Source: Tomocerus qinae (lineage: Eukaryota > Arthropoda > Collembola > Entomobryomorpha > Tomoceridae). From it: a stretch of DNA of 64,000 bases. The translations under genes and the position numbers were made by a program. Shown here piece after piece: positions 51,853 through 64,000 of the stretch (position 1 is the first letter of the stretch; every line of letters starts with the position of its first letter). The notes under the pieces are model-generated. The model was not told the DNA's origin and made no database searches. It worked only from the letters and a program-made list of their open reading frames with translations. The stretch lies in NCBI GenBank assembly GCA_020055645.1, contig CM034546.1, positions 88,970,001-89,034,000 of the forward strand. The letters are read 5' to 3'.

Positions 51853-54800
51853 GTACAATACAAATGGAATTCTACCTACTAGCCCACATAATGCATCTAA
51901 CGAACTTCAATCCTCCAAGCCTCAGTTGTGATGCACAATGATGTACTACAATGTGATTAACAGCCCTGACATTGGACTTCCATGAATTGTAACCCAATGC
52001 TTTTGAAATTTTGCTTGGATGGTTGTCCATGTCCATTCACACCCATTAAAATAAATGCGATCTCCTATCCAGTCGCATTATTCAGAATTATGAAACTTCA
52101 GATTAAGGACAATTGTCAATTTTGTATTCTGGGCATGAAGATGTTGACTGTCGCGTCCTGCCGCTCTTGCTAAACTATTCACAGCTAAAGCTAAAAAGAA
52201 ATGTCTTCTGACCCAGCCACTTTTTTAATGCTCGTAAGAATACATTTGTAGTTTGAATCCACACATCACTCAGGCTTAAAATGAAAGATTTTGTTTTTCG
52301 TTTTAAAGTCAATCTGATTTGTAATGGTAAAATGTCCACTTAGGGATCATGTTACACTATTAGCATAGCACTTGGCTCATTTTGAACAATTTTCTTATTT
52401 AGGCATGCTTTATGACTGACATTGAATATATTTATGGTGCACTGACAATATTTTGTTGAATGCGACCTTCTGTTATCATCCAATATTTTACAACGCTGCA
52501 GAAAGCATACGCACCTCTGTATTTATTAGCATGCATTGACAGTTCAGTCAGTCTTGCTGCGTATCTGTAATGTGACCAAAGAACGTTAAATAAACAAGAT
52601 AAAATGTTACCTATTATAAGCTGACTAATCTGATGTGGATTCGAAAACTACACTTTTTTAACGCGTCCTATTTATCAGTTGCTAAATCAGCAAAGCGAAA
52701 AAGTGTTGCTTCATGACCAATTCAAGCAATTTCGTTCATTTAATTTTACGGGGTAATTATTCAAAGTTAATCCTTTTATGTCCTTAGAAGTTTTTAACTG
52801 TAAGATTTGGTGGCTGTGCTTTGTTTACTGCTGAGTAATGGTTGAGTTTACATTTAGCACACGAAGATACCATGAGAAGATAAGCGATTGATAGGATGCA
52901 AGGCTGTAGTGAGGGGGACATAGGAGGCAAATGAATCCCCCGAAATCCAAGAAGGAAATTTCTTCTCAAAATACCAAAAAAATTCGCGCCGTACGCGATT
53001 TTAAGTGATTTTAAGCAATTTTTCCCTCATTTTCGACAAAAAAGCCTAAACTTTTATTAGACATGACATATGCCTAATAAATATGGCTTTTTGACACATC
53101 CTTTCCCCGTCCGAAATCGACTTCTAAATATGGTGCTGATAGGATGCCTACTATTTAATAAAGACATCTGAAACTTCTGATGTACCCTATTGCGATATAG
53201 GTGATACTGTGATACAACATGAAGTGTGCAGTGCACACTGTGCACTAAAGATTTCTATTCAAAACTACTACATTTACGGTATTTACACTTTGTCTTTCAC
53301 TGCAAATGTAAACTAATGTCATCCATATAGCTATAGGTGACTATTCATGCAAAAGTTTCTGATTCAACATTATTATAAGTATAAGTTGATAGCGTTACTA
53401 AACTGAAATTATGCCATCCTTGACCCATGGGTATATATGTGGTAGTCTACACAGTGATCCGTCCGACTGAATGGAGAAGGGTTTACCGATGTTATTATTG
53501 GTAAACCCCTTATTGGTATTGGTATTGGTAAAAGTTATTTTTATTAGTTTATTAAATTGCACCATTGCTCCCCTGGGTTTAAATTTTGGAAGAAGCTGTC
53601 ATTCCAGGCACTAAAAACCACCTAAAAGTTTTGAATGAAATGCCGGCATCCTAAATTATTTTAAACCTAGGTTAATTATGTACATTTTATTGTTCTCTAT
53701 TGATATCGTTGAACAGCTCATTTAGTAGTTTTATGTATGATATAGTTATAGATCACAAATCGTTCAGTTGGACGGATCTCTCAGTAAGGCTACCTATAAA
53801 AATTCATGTCCATAAAATACGCATAGAATTATAAGTATTGTTTGTTACAATAATTCGAAGTAGAGAAGGGCTAAATAAAAAAAGTATGAAAATGATACTA
53901 GTTACCTACAGTCAATATAATATAATATGTAGGACAGCGAAATAAGTTGGCAGTTTTATGAAGCAGGCACAGATGAAATAAAATGGATGGTACTTTGCAA
54001 TTTATTTGTTTGCTATGTGATTGTGATATCACATTTACGTAGTCTGATTACCAGCAAGAGCTGTATGAGTATTTTGGATAGATTTTATGTAAGAAGATGT
54101 AGAATTCAGGAGTTGTTTGTTGTATATCAGTGTTAGTATCGCTAGTAATTTAGATATAAAGCCCATTTGCTTAGTTAATAGACAATAGGAAGGCTATTAA
54201 AGAAAAGGACAAATAAAAAACGGATCGAACTGACTCGTAAAATCTCTGACCAAGTCAGTAGATATCCATTTCCAGAGCTGGCTGTGTCAGTGTCAACTTA
54301 AATAATTACTAAAGCTTATGTTCATCTCCCTCGTTCTATTCTTTCCATTCAACACACACTCTATATAACCATAACAAGTCCTGTTCAGACCAAAGATCAT
54401 TTACACTGATATGAGAATTTATTGGGATTTATTTCCAAGATGGGAAATACGAAAAAGAGTGTTCATTCCATTTACACAAGACAAAAGGATATTTTACTAG
54501 ATGTTACGAACATAGCTCCCAGAACCAATGTCATGCATGCATGAAATAAATGTTTATCGTGTCAATAGAGAATCACAAGACAAGAGTCAATAATGAGCTC
54601 TATAAAAACGGCTGCATGTGGTTGGCTAGTCAGACGATATGCAGTATGTTTGCGAGGTACATTACAGACTTGATTAACCAAAATCGTAGTCAGTACAAGT
54701 CGAGTGCAAAAAATTCTAAAATTAAGCAAATAAAATTAGAGAACATTAAAGAGTACATAGCTCTGTGTACTGTGTCTAATAATATCGTATTTACATAATG

Positions 54801-57800
54801 GGCAATTGAAACTTCTTTGTAACTAAATTATTACTGCACAGAAGACTTAATATTTACGTGGATACGTTGTAACTGAAATGTATCTATGTGCATTTACATA
54901 TGCATGAGTATTGGTTAACATAAGAGCTGTAATGGATGGAGAAGAAAGCCGACAGACACGGCAATATTCATGAATGTCAGGATCGCAAACGTAAATATTT
55001 ATTAACAACTTGGTTTGGTATTGGCATTGATTTTCTGTTATGTAATCCTGAGTCAACTAATAGTCATATACTAGTGTGGGACGGTTGTAGGAAACGCAGA
55101 GGCACGTTTAGCATGTTATTGTCTATTTAGTATCGCATGCAACAGGACAACACACAAAAACAAACGGAAAGAGTCAATAGAGTCACTTAATGCAGGAGAC
55201 TCGCGTCAAATTGGGGAGATGAAGCGATAAAATCTTGTCAGACTCGGCAGGTATCAATAATTAAAACTGGAGCGATAAGCAGTACGCGAATCATGTGCAA
55301 GTTACACTAGAGTAATTGAATATTCTCCTAAATTCCATGCTGAGAAATATTATGGATTTGTTTATGTAGCCACATCGCCTCTCTTCCTTCCATGGGCATC
55401 CTTAATGGCTTGACGAGAGTGTGAAAAGAAACAAGCAGTAGGAGACGACTTCTCTTTGTCCACTCCACTAACAATTTTTAATGGTCTTAATTAATCTGAG
55501 AGATGTACTTCATCCAAAAAACTCTCTCAAAGACAGATTCCCTATATGCATGTTCATACTGTGCTACAGAAGTCTTTGTAATCGAGTGCAGATTAACACT
55601 TGTGATCCTCCGACCACTAATTATTTTCAATAAATAATTATGACATTACACCTGCCGAATTTACAAAGTCTGGATATGCAATCTGCAAGGATTTGAATAT
55701 TTTCATGTTTATCGTACCGGTAGACATTTTTTCAATTTTCAATTACATCGCTTTACGTTATCTACAGTAAATAAACTCATCTTGACAACTCAATGTTTTA
55801 AGCAGATACTAATACCAAGCCACCTAGGATATGCGGTAGTAAAATGGTTGGGTGGAAATAAAAATTAAACCCACCTTTTAATTCTAGTGCTGCAACTTTA
55901 CTATGAGTCTTTTTTATGCTAATAATTTTATATCTTGTCAATACGGAGCACTTGATAACATGGTGTTGCTCGAACTAATTTCCGCGAATATCATCAGGTA
56001 ATAATTCTAAATCTTACGGAGTTTGGTCATTATCCAACCTCTAGTCGCTAATTAAAGCCATTTATCATTCTTCGCTTTTCATGCGGGGCTTGGTCGCATT
56101 TCAATTGCCCAACCAATTAAAATGTCCTATATAGCAGTATTTATGATCATTCTGACTATTTTCCAAATTCCAATTAACCAAGTATTTAAATTGACGAATG
56201 CGGTTATAATAGACTTTCGTTTCATGTATGTTAAAGCAGCATTAAGAAAGTTTATTACCGCTGATCCCCATTGTAGTTGGCATTCGACATTCGACCATTT
56301 ACAGTGAAATGGACTGCAGTATAGTGAAGAGTGTCGACTGCATGTGATGTTATCGGTGTATTCCAATAAATCAAAGCGTTTACTCCAACGCGACGTAGCC
56401 GTGGGTAATAAACTAAGAATTCGGTTTTCTTGAAAAGTGAAATCTCTGAAATAAATACTTTTTAGCCCAAAATGGTGCATCCAACATTAAATCCTCTCTT
56501 TGAGCATAAAAAACAGTTTTATGGAAAGTGAAGGGGCTTCTTAATGGCTGCTCTTAAATCTTATTGATTACCTTATGTCTCTTTGAGAAGTGGTCAAAAT
56601 GTGACATCTTGTATGTTAGCTGTTAGGCATGTAAAGCAAATCTCAAGCAGATACCGTATATATGTTTACTGCATTTGTTTTTTCTGGGACTCGACAATTT
56701 GTAATAGAAACTCAGTGGAATAAGATGCGTTTTATATATTGAGGTAGATGAGGACGAACGAGTTGAGAAGCTTTTGCCATTCTTGGCTAAATTATGTGGG
56801 CACCACACGGTGAGAGAGCACCTTCTTCTGTTAGGCTCGTGTGATTGTGAGTCTGTCCACAAGAAAGGGAGTTGGTGAGTGTGTCTTACACACGAACTAC
56901 CAAGCCAGCCAAACTCCTTTGAGCTGGGCTAAGCTGTTTTGTTCCACATGTCCACATGCACATGTCTGTCGCCCGTCTTTCTTGTCTTTGACTTGTCGCC
57001 TTCGACTCAGCTCCTAAGATTATACTAGTTACTTTATTACAACAAACAAAAACACAGATTCGCAGTCCGCCGAGTCCAATCCCAACCAAGTCAATCCTTT
57101 TCCATGCAACTTGAGCAGTAAATAAAAACGACTGAGAATTGTTGCAGAGTACACACTCACTCTGACCAAAAATGGTTCAATGAGTCAAATCAAGTTCAAT
57201 ATATACGAAAAACAACCGTCCCGCAGTTCTCTTTTCTTGTTCAAGTTTATCAACTAAATTCCACATTTTCATCCACATGTACTCTTCTGAACAAGGTTTG
57301 GTCTTCCTGGGAAATATCCCTTTTTAATTGGAATAATTCCTTGGGAAATGCATACAAGTACTTCTGGCATTTATTAGCATTACTTGAGACGATATCTCAC
57401 AATAACAATTTGGGAAATCCATATCAAGGGAGGAAAAAATAATAATGTACCTAATTAGCAATTCAGGATTGGCAAATATAATATTAACTGTAAAACAGTT
57501 TAATAATAAAGGTCTATAAAAGCCCAGGTTTACACACTGGAAAATTGATGCAGTGTCTATGAATGAAATGGCATGATCTGCAAATATGAAATCGTTTTAT
57601 GCCGACAATTTCCTTGCTTCTAAAATAAATATATAAATTCATCGCATTTATTGTTTCGAAACAGTGGGTAAATACTTGGTATTTTTTCGTGTTGTGTCGT
57701 TTTCAATGGTAAGTACAAATGTATAGCAATAAGTTTATGATCCTATAATCGTATACTGTTTCTGTTATGTAAGGTGTGTTATTTTGCAAAGTGTTATAGA

Positions 57801-60800
57801 AATGTTAAGTGAATGGGGTTAGCTTTAAGATAAAGATAAGGCAGACTGAGTTTTTCTACATTTTGTCATTTTATTGCATTGTGATTGCCTTGAGTTGCCA
57901 TAATATTGTGTAATGTATTGCCTGCTAACGATAACTAAGTCTAAGTGAGATTTCCAGAGGAAGAAACAACTTTTGAAGAAGTTTCAGACTGAGCTGTCTC
58001 AGGGGAGTCATCTAAGCCCCAAAATACTTATCCCTTCCTTCCTCTTGACGAGCTCTCCTTATTTTCTTGCTCGTGCACTTCATTTTCAAATCCTTAGCTC
58101 GGACTACTAAGAACGATGCAAAGCCAGTCCAATTCTCCATGTAATAGTGCAACAACAGGGCGGACCAACTGCAAAGGCACTAAGAAAAATAGGCAACCAA
58201 ACCACGCACCGTTTTCATGTCACCTCGTAAATATCAAAAATTCGACACCAAAGACGCAATCGTTGAGATTGGGACCATTAGATTACATTTTCTGTTGATT
58301 TCATCCGCATGTCTTCAGACTCCATGGACTTCGCTACTAAAATTTCATTCCCTTATAAATAAACTATGCGCACTTAAAATAAATGAGACATGTTCATGGA
58401 TAACCTTATGCACATACATCAATAGGTCGTATCGCCACATTAGAAAATACACTAATCTTATATATTACAGGTTTTTGCAGTACATAAACCATAAAAGAAT
58501 GTTTATCAGTATAGTTTATCAACTGCTCTGTTGTGATGAGTTAGCTTTTGCAAGTACACATAAGAAAATATGGCAAATATATTTTTAAATATGCGTCTCG
58601 ATAAAATCAGAGTGCAGCAAAGTCGCCAAAAACTCCGCGAAGACGGATTTCCATTTAGTTTGCGAGATTGATAGTTGCGTGATAATGTTTGGTCCCTGCA
58701 ACATAGTCGTAGTGAAGAAGATGCATCCTTGCTATCAGTTACATTTGAAAGAGATTATTATTGTCATCGTGTTATGATATAGTGTGACTAGTGCTGATCA
58801 TGTTTCAACCCAGCTCGACCTTCAATTTGTCTGTTGAAAGCGACAATTTCATGAAATGAATGTCAGTCTGGGTAAGCTGAGTTTTAGTGTTGACTTGTTA
58901 TGTAAGATGTCAAGTTGCCATGCATTACAGAAAGAGTAGTGAGTGAGTGAGAGTTGAGATAAGATGAAGTCAAGTCAGCTAATCATAAAGAAAGCTGAGA
59001 TTGGTATAAATAGAGAGTGTTCTGTTCTTTTGGATAATTAGGGTGTTAATTATTCTGGTGACTCTCTCACAGTTTATTTTACGAGCTCGTCTTTTACTTT
59101 ATGGCCTCCTATCTCAAGCATTGGGCTCTCAGCTAACTAGTGTCAAATAAAACTAGAGCCATTACATTAGATTACACCACACACTCGTATTGCCACTGCA
59201 TTCCTGCTACTATTTCTTATTTTATTGCCAGGACGGACGCTCACTACATGCACAGCCCTATTACAAATATAGCACGTCTCACTGACTTCATAATACACAC
59301 GATACCCATCCCCATCATATTTATCAACAGAAATGAAGAAACACTATAATTCTATTTCTAATGATGTAACACATTCCCATATCTCCCTACAATACAAATC
59401 TATTCCCTAACTATCGAAAATAACTTGCTTATATCTCATACATATACATACATACATGTGCATATATGTAACTCTAGTATGCTAATTATACACAGAGTGG
59501 CACATTATAGTGCATATAGTAGTAGGCTCAAATAATACATTATACTCACATACATACTCACTACTAACTACTGCACAACTTAGTTTAATTTTGATCACCT
59601 AACTACTACTGTACTTACGTAAGTAAATAAATAAGTTGAGAGCTAAATGCAAAATACGTAGTCAACATAGCAGAGCACACATTAAGTGTTTACTATATTG
59701 GAGTTAAGATATTGTCACAGAAGCAAGCACAGCCCGTAGAAATATATTTAGTGCAGGAGTATCGCAAGTTGAAATAGAGCATAGCATCTGAATAGGAATT
59801 CGTTTCCTATCGTTGAACTCTCTACTGGGTGTTTTGCATCAAAGATTTAGCTCGGAGTTTGGTGTATCGCGAGTGTTGAAAAAATGCATGGTAAGCATGC
59901 GTTTGCTCCTTATAGACGGAGAGAGATGTATTTCGCTCGACTTAAACCTTTCTCTATTATTTCATCCTGGAGTCGACTGAGTGGTAGAGCGACGTTGGCT
60001 TATGTTAGACCGTCTGTCCTGTATTATGATGTTACATTACAGTTAGCCTAGTTGCTTGTATGGCCAAACCCAAGCATCGAGCCAACCGCACAGACACAGA
60101 CTCTCTCATACGTACACTGAACGTGAGCTAAGAAACTACTTGTTCGTCCCATCCTCACAACTCACTTCAACTAGTACACACCAAACAAACTCTTGTCACT
60201 TTCTCTATCTCTCCCCACTCTATCTATTACATAAAAACAGAAACAAACCAAAAAAGTCACATTCAATCCAATTACTTTTCCTCCCTACAAACAAAAGAAA
60301 CTCCGACAAAGTCAACTCGTATAACTCAATAAGCATATACAAACACATAAAATAAACTATTTTACTGTAGACAAATGCTGCTGCCTACACTGCATCACTT
60401 CTAAGTGCACGTCGTATCGTATTACCCTTAAAGGACAAAACGGGGTGACCCGACAAACCAATATAGAAACAATTTTGCTAGTTCTACTCCACGTGGCTTG
60501 TCTATAGTTGGACAAGAACCAAATGATTATAACATCTATTTAAATAGACACTGAAGGACTTATTCATAGAGGATAACTATAAGATTGTTGAAGATACAAT
60601 CATTTAGTGAAAATCAAGTTAATTGCTTTCTCTGTGTTGTGATGTGAGTAACTTGACTGATTCCAAGAAACTCTTTTGTCTGCACATAAACCAAAATAAA
60701 CTTTATATATTTCCCTTCTTCGAGCGAAGCTATTACTGAGTTACTCCACTGACTCTGATATCCCTACCATTGGTAGGTAACTTAATAGACCAGTTTAGTG

Positions 60801-63800
60801 TACCAAAATCCAAAAAGTATTGATGACCTAAAGAAGCGTATTTGCACAACCCAAAAAGTATTTCTTAGACAAACGAGGAAATTGTAAAGATTTCCGCAGT
60901 ACGAATCAATTGTTTTAGTTACGCGTGAAGAGTTAACCAAGTGAAACGCCCACACTTTTCATCTTCTATACCACTAATACAATTAGATCACTCTAAAGAC
61001 TCTTCCTTTCCTGACAGCAAACTGGTTACCTTAATCTTAACTCTATTAAGACACTTGTCATTTACTTCCCCACAACGTAGTAAGCTTCTGATACTTAAGG
61101 TCAGCTTATAACGATAAGACTGTGTGTGTATATTGCATGGAGTAGAGAATATTATTATCAGCACATTAAAGAAGGACAGAAGAGATGCATTTGCTTGTAC
61201 AAACAGAAAATGCGGATAAAACCGGTCTGAGTTTTGGTTTCACTTACCTTTCCCGTTAAATTCGCATTTATTTTTGGTTCGACCTGCTTTACGTGATCAC
61301 AAGTTGGTCCTGGCAGATCTTACGTAAACTCCCAATATGCAAATGTGAGTCAGTCAAGTCCAGTATAGCGACTTTCTGTTTATTCACGTCATTCGACATT
61401 TCAGCACGTTGTCAATGAACAGCACTCAACTCAAAAGTCAACTTAGGGGAGAAAATTATCTGGAAAAACTTTTCAAAGTCAAATCAAGTGAAAGAGTGAG
61501 GTTCTTTTCATCATAAAACCGGAGTGTACATTGCATAGAACCACAAAAATCAATCCGGGTTTTATAGATTTACAGACGTTAGCACTTACCTCACCTAACT
61601 TTGTGTGAAAACATTTGCGCTACAAGGATCTGTCCTGAGTTGACCTTGTTTCATTTGTATCCATCGTGCTAATTCCATTAATATTTCATGAGGAAGGCCT
61701 GTTACTACAGTGCAGTCTAAATATTCCTAGTCAGCCGGTTTCCCCTTTGACGTGACATCCCACGATATAAAAAGAATCTGCCCAACATTCACATAAAACA
61801 TTACGTGATGTGAAATAACAATTTAGGGAAGAAGATGCTGCCGTTTAATCCCTCCACTCCCTACACATTCATCGAATTCAGCAAATCAGAAATTCCCGAG
61901 AAGCTCGTGCTGTGCATGTGCACACACTTTACATAGTGATTAATTACAAATACTTACTCTAACTTCGTTGTACTTTCCTTACTACCATTTGTTTAGCGTG
62001 ACTCTTAAACACAACACTCGAACGTAAACTAAGTCTTCTTTCCCACATCAACTTCAGCCGATACATAGCATTTACCGAGTCACCAGAATAACAGAACAGA
62101 GGCCAGAAATGCTCCACACCCAAATGCACACGAAATACCTTACAAGTCCAAATGATTGACAAGAAATTCTCCTCCGTCTTCTAAACTCACTCTATTAACA
62201 TTAATCCCTGTGCACCTGTTACATGTATAGAGCAGTAGTAAGGAGCAAACTGATGACTGTAGCATAATAGAAGTGAATGCAATAATTGCAAAGACGATTC
62301 TAAATGCACAAATATGAATTCTATAGAGACAGTTGGAGATAGTGGAGGAATAAAGAGTGTACGTGAGTGCATTCTGTAAAGGAATTCTAAATTGACACTT
62401 TGCCGCAAATCTCCGTTCGGCTGTATTTTGGACCTCCTTTCAGTGTTGGCTGTTGGTGGGAAAAAACTTGGCTTGGTTAATGTTTCATTTTATTCTGCTC
62501 TTCGTCTCGCCCTCCTAGCTTCACGTACGTCGGAACAGCATCCACTAGAAACGAGGCTTTTGGTGAAATATCGCCGACTCTTCAACTCTGAACTTAATTC
62601 TACATACAACGGAAAAGGTAAGAAAAGACAGACAAATTACTCAGATTTGTAACTGTTGCTTTACTCGCTTCCACAATGTTCTTGAATATTGCATGGGTTT
62701 GGGTGGGAGTAGGAGATGGATATGCACTCCATCGGTTTTCGCTTCCCAGCTTTAGAATTTTTGGTGTAAACTGATGCTTTATTCTCCACGGGTGCACTAA
62801 ACAGATATTCTACACACTCAGTCACATTTATCATTACCTGCAACAAAATAAACAAAGTCAAATCACCCTGCTCAAAACAGTGATGCTTTGTGAATAAAAG
62901 GAAATACAGAGGCATTAGTTTACATATCCAAAAGTGTAAAATGGTGTAAATGAACGCTGTAAATAGTAATGGCTTCTCTATCTATCTCACGTGTATTCAC
63001 ATTGTTAACGTTGCAGCTCAAATTCCACAAATATCATCTTTTCATCCTGCGCCAACATACAATGACTCAGTCAAGTACTATGCACTAGGCACACAAAATG
63101 AATTACTTTAGCTAAATGCAAGATGCAAGTCAGTAAAAATACAAAAAGAGACGTAACCGACATAAACAAGCATTTTTAATGTCAGCATTCAGGAAGTTGA
63201 AACTGCATGTTATGTTCAATATTTAAATCTCATTTCGTTTCATGAAAATGAAAATCTTCTCTGCTATTAGATTAAAGTACACGCCCATTTGTATTTACTA
63301 GCGAATACTAATATAGTGTGAATTACCATTTGATATCTGCAAATCCTAAACTCATTGTCCTGCATTGATTATTACTAACTCTTTAGTCAAATGCAAAAGC
63401 GTTGTAGGAGCAGTGCCATTTTGTTGTGGAATTCCTTTCTTTTGGGGTTTGTAGTTGTACTCTACCAGAAACGACGACTCTACTTTTAAATGCTGCCAGC
63501 TACATTTGCAATTAGTAATAGTAGTACTACAGGCCGTTGGTTAAAGAATGGACAGCCAAGTTGAGCACGCTTTACTCAATCCTTTGGTCTTCATCGATGG
63601 AGATGCAGCCATATACACGGTAGTCTATGTAGTACAGGTATCAGAACAAAGTTCCCGAATTTATTCGGACTATTGTCATCTCTAGGGAAATGCCAGCGGA
63701 ACGAAACTCCACCGTGCAATTATTTTCACTAGTCTGATGAACAAGATAACTTTCTTCTGTGGATGACACCTCAGGAGTTTAACAAGTCGATGGAAATGAC

Positions 63801-64000
63801 AAATCTGATAGAGAGATCGACATATTTACATTTTCCCTTACATAATAAAGTAGACAAAGTCTAATTGAGTTCATACACGAGAATTAGTTGTGTTCCAATA
63901 TCATAAATAGCTCTAAACAAAGCATGCAATTTGGCATTTTTCCTCAGGTGCTACTTTCAAGAGACGCAGCTAAGGCATATACGCATCATTTTATATATTT
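51853..64000. other. Non-coding stretch at the right end
   Basis: No exon I can support on either strand. The open frames are short and have no motifs. It may be the first intron of a gene starting at 51,790 or intergenic DNA. A small hairpin lies at 53,477-53,512. Confidence 0.5.

Noticed and set aside
56127-56480. 117-codon minus-strand frame
   Set aside because: No motif, low-complexity composition and no splice or promoter context; treated as chance.

Overview
This is an AT-rich eukaryotic nuclear window with short coding exons, canonical GT-AG introns, long non-coding stretches and transposon or satellite debris. The protein families, and especially a Held-out-wings (How)-type STAR protein whose long C-terminus aligns with the insect form, point to an arthropod, probably a hexapod or other pancrustacean. 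This is an inference from remembered family sequences; no search was run.

Layout. (1) 1-17,245: no coding exon recognised; probably the first intron and/or upstream flank of the next gene. (2) 17,246-30,032, plus strand: the 3' part of a how/quaking-family gene. It has exons for the KH and QUA2 regions, a large exon with its own stop at 24,613, and an alternative terminal exon at 29,941-30,032 that is well hidden in AT-rich DNA. The QUA1-coding exon lies outside the window or was not recognised. (3) 30,033-35,787: intergenic, containing a 272-bp TA-flanked element with terminal inverted repeats. (4) 35,788-41,736, minus strand: a complete RNA polymerase III largest subunit gene (RPC1/POLR3A), 13 exons, about 1352 aa. 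Its ninth intron carries a 633-bp near-perfect palindrome. (5) 41,737-42,671: a 935-bp divergent intergenic promoter region. (6) 42,672-46,466, plus strand: a complete Mcm7 gene, 11 exons, 727 aa. (7) 46,866-47,605, minus strand: a complete three-exon EMC5/MMGT1 gene of 99 aa, convergent with Mcm7. (8) About 47,990-51,700: a composite block of ~39-bp minisatellite arrays interleaved with repeated modules that end in an AGCTCGCCTGA-like terminus and carry GTCC/GGAC runs. (9) 51,790-51,852: a possible first coding exon of an unidentified gene. (10) 51,853-64,000: no recognised coding sequence.

Functionally the dense cluster at 35.8-47.6 kb is housekeeping: Pol III transcription, the replicative MCM helicase and ER membrane protein insertion. 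RPC1 and Mcm7 are head to head, and Mcm7 and EMC5 are tail to tail. how stands apart, with introns of 3-5 kb, typical of a developmentally regulated RNA-binding protein gene. The most interesting points are a 129-nt stop-free internal segment in the large how exon that behaves like an in-frame optional intron, two alternative how C-termini with a diverged nuclear-retention motif, STAR-type binding sites around the long-form stop codon, the palindrome in RPC1, and the composite satellite block.
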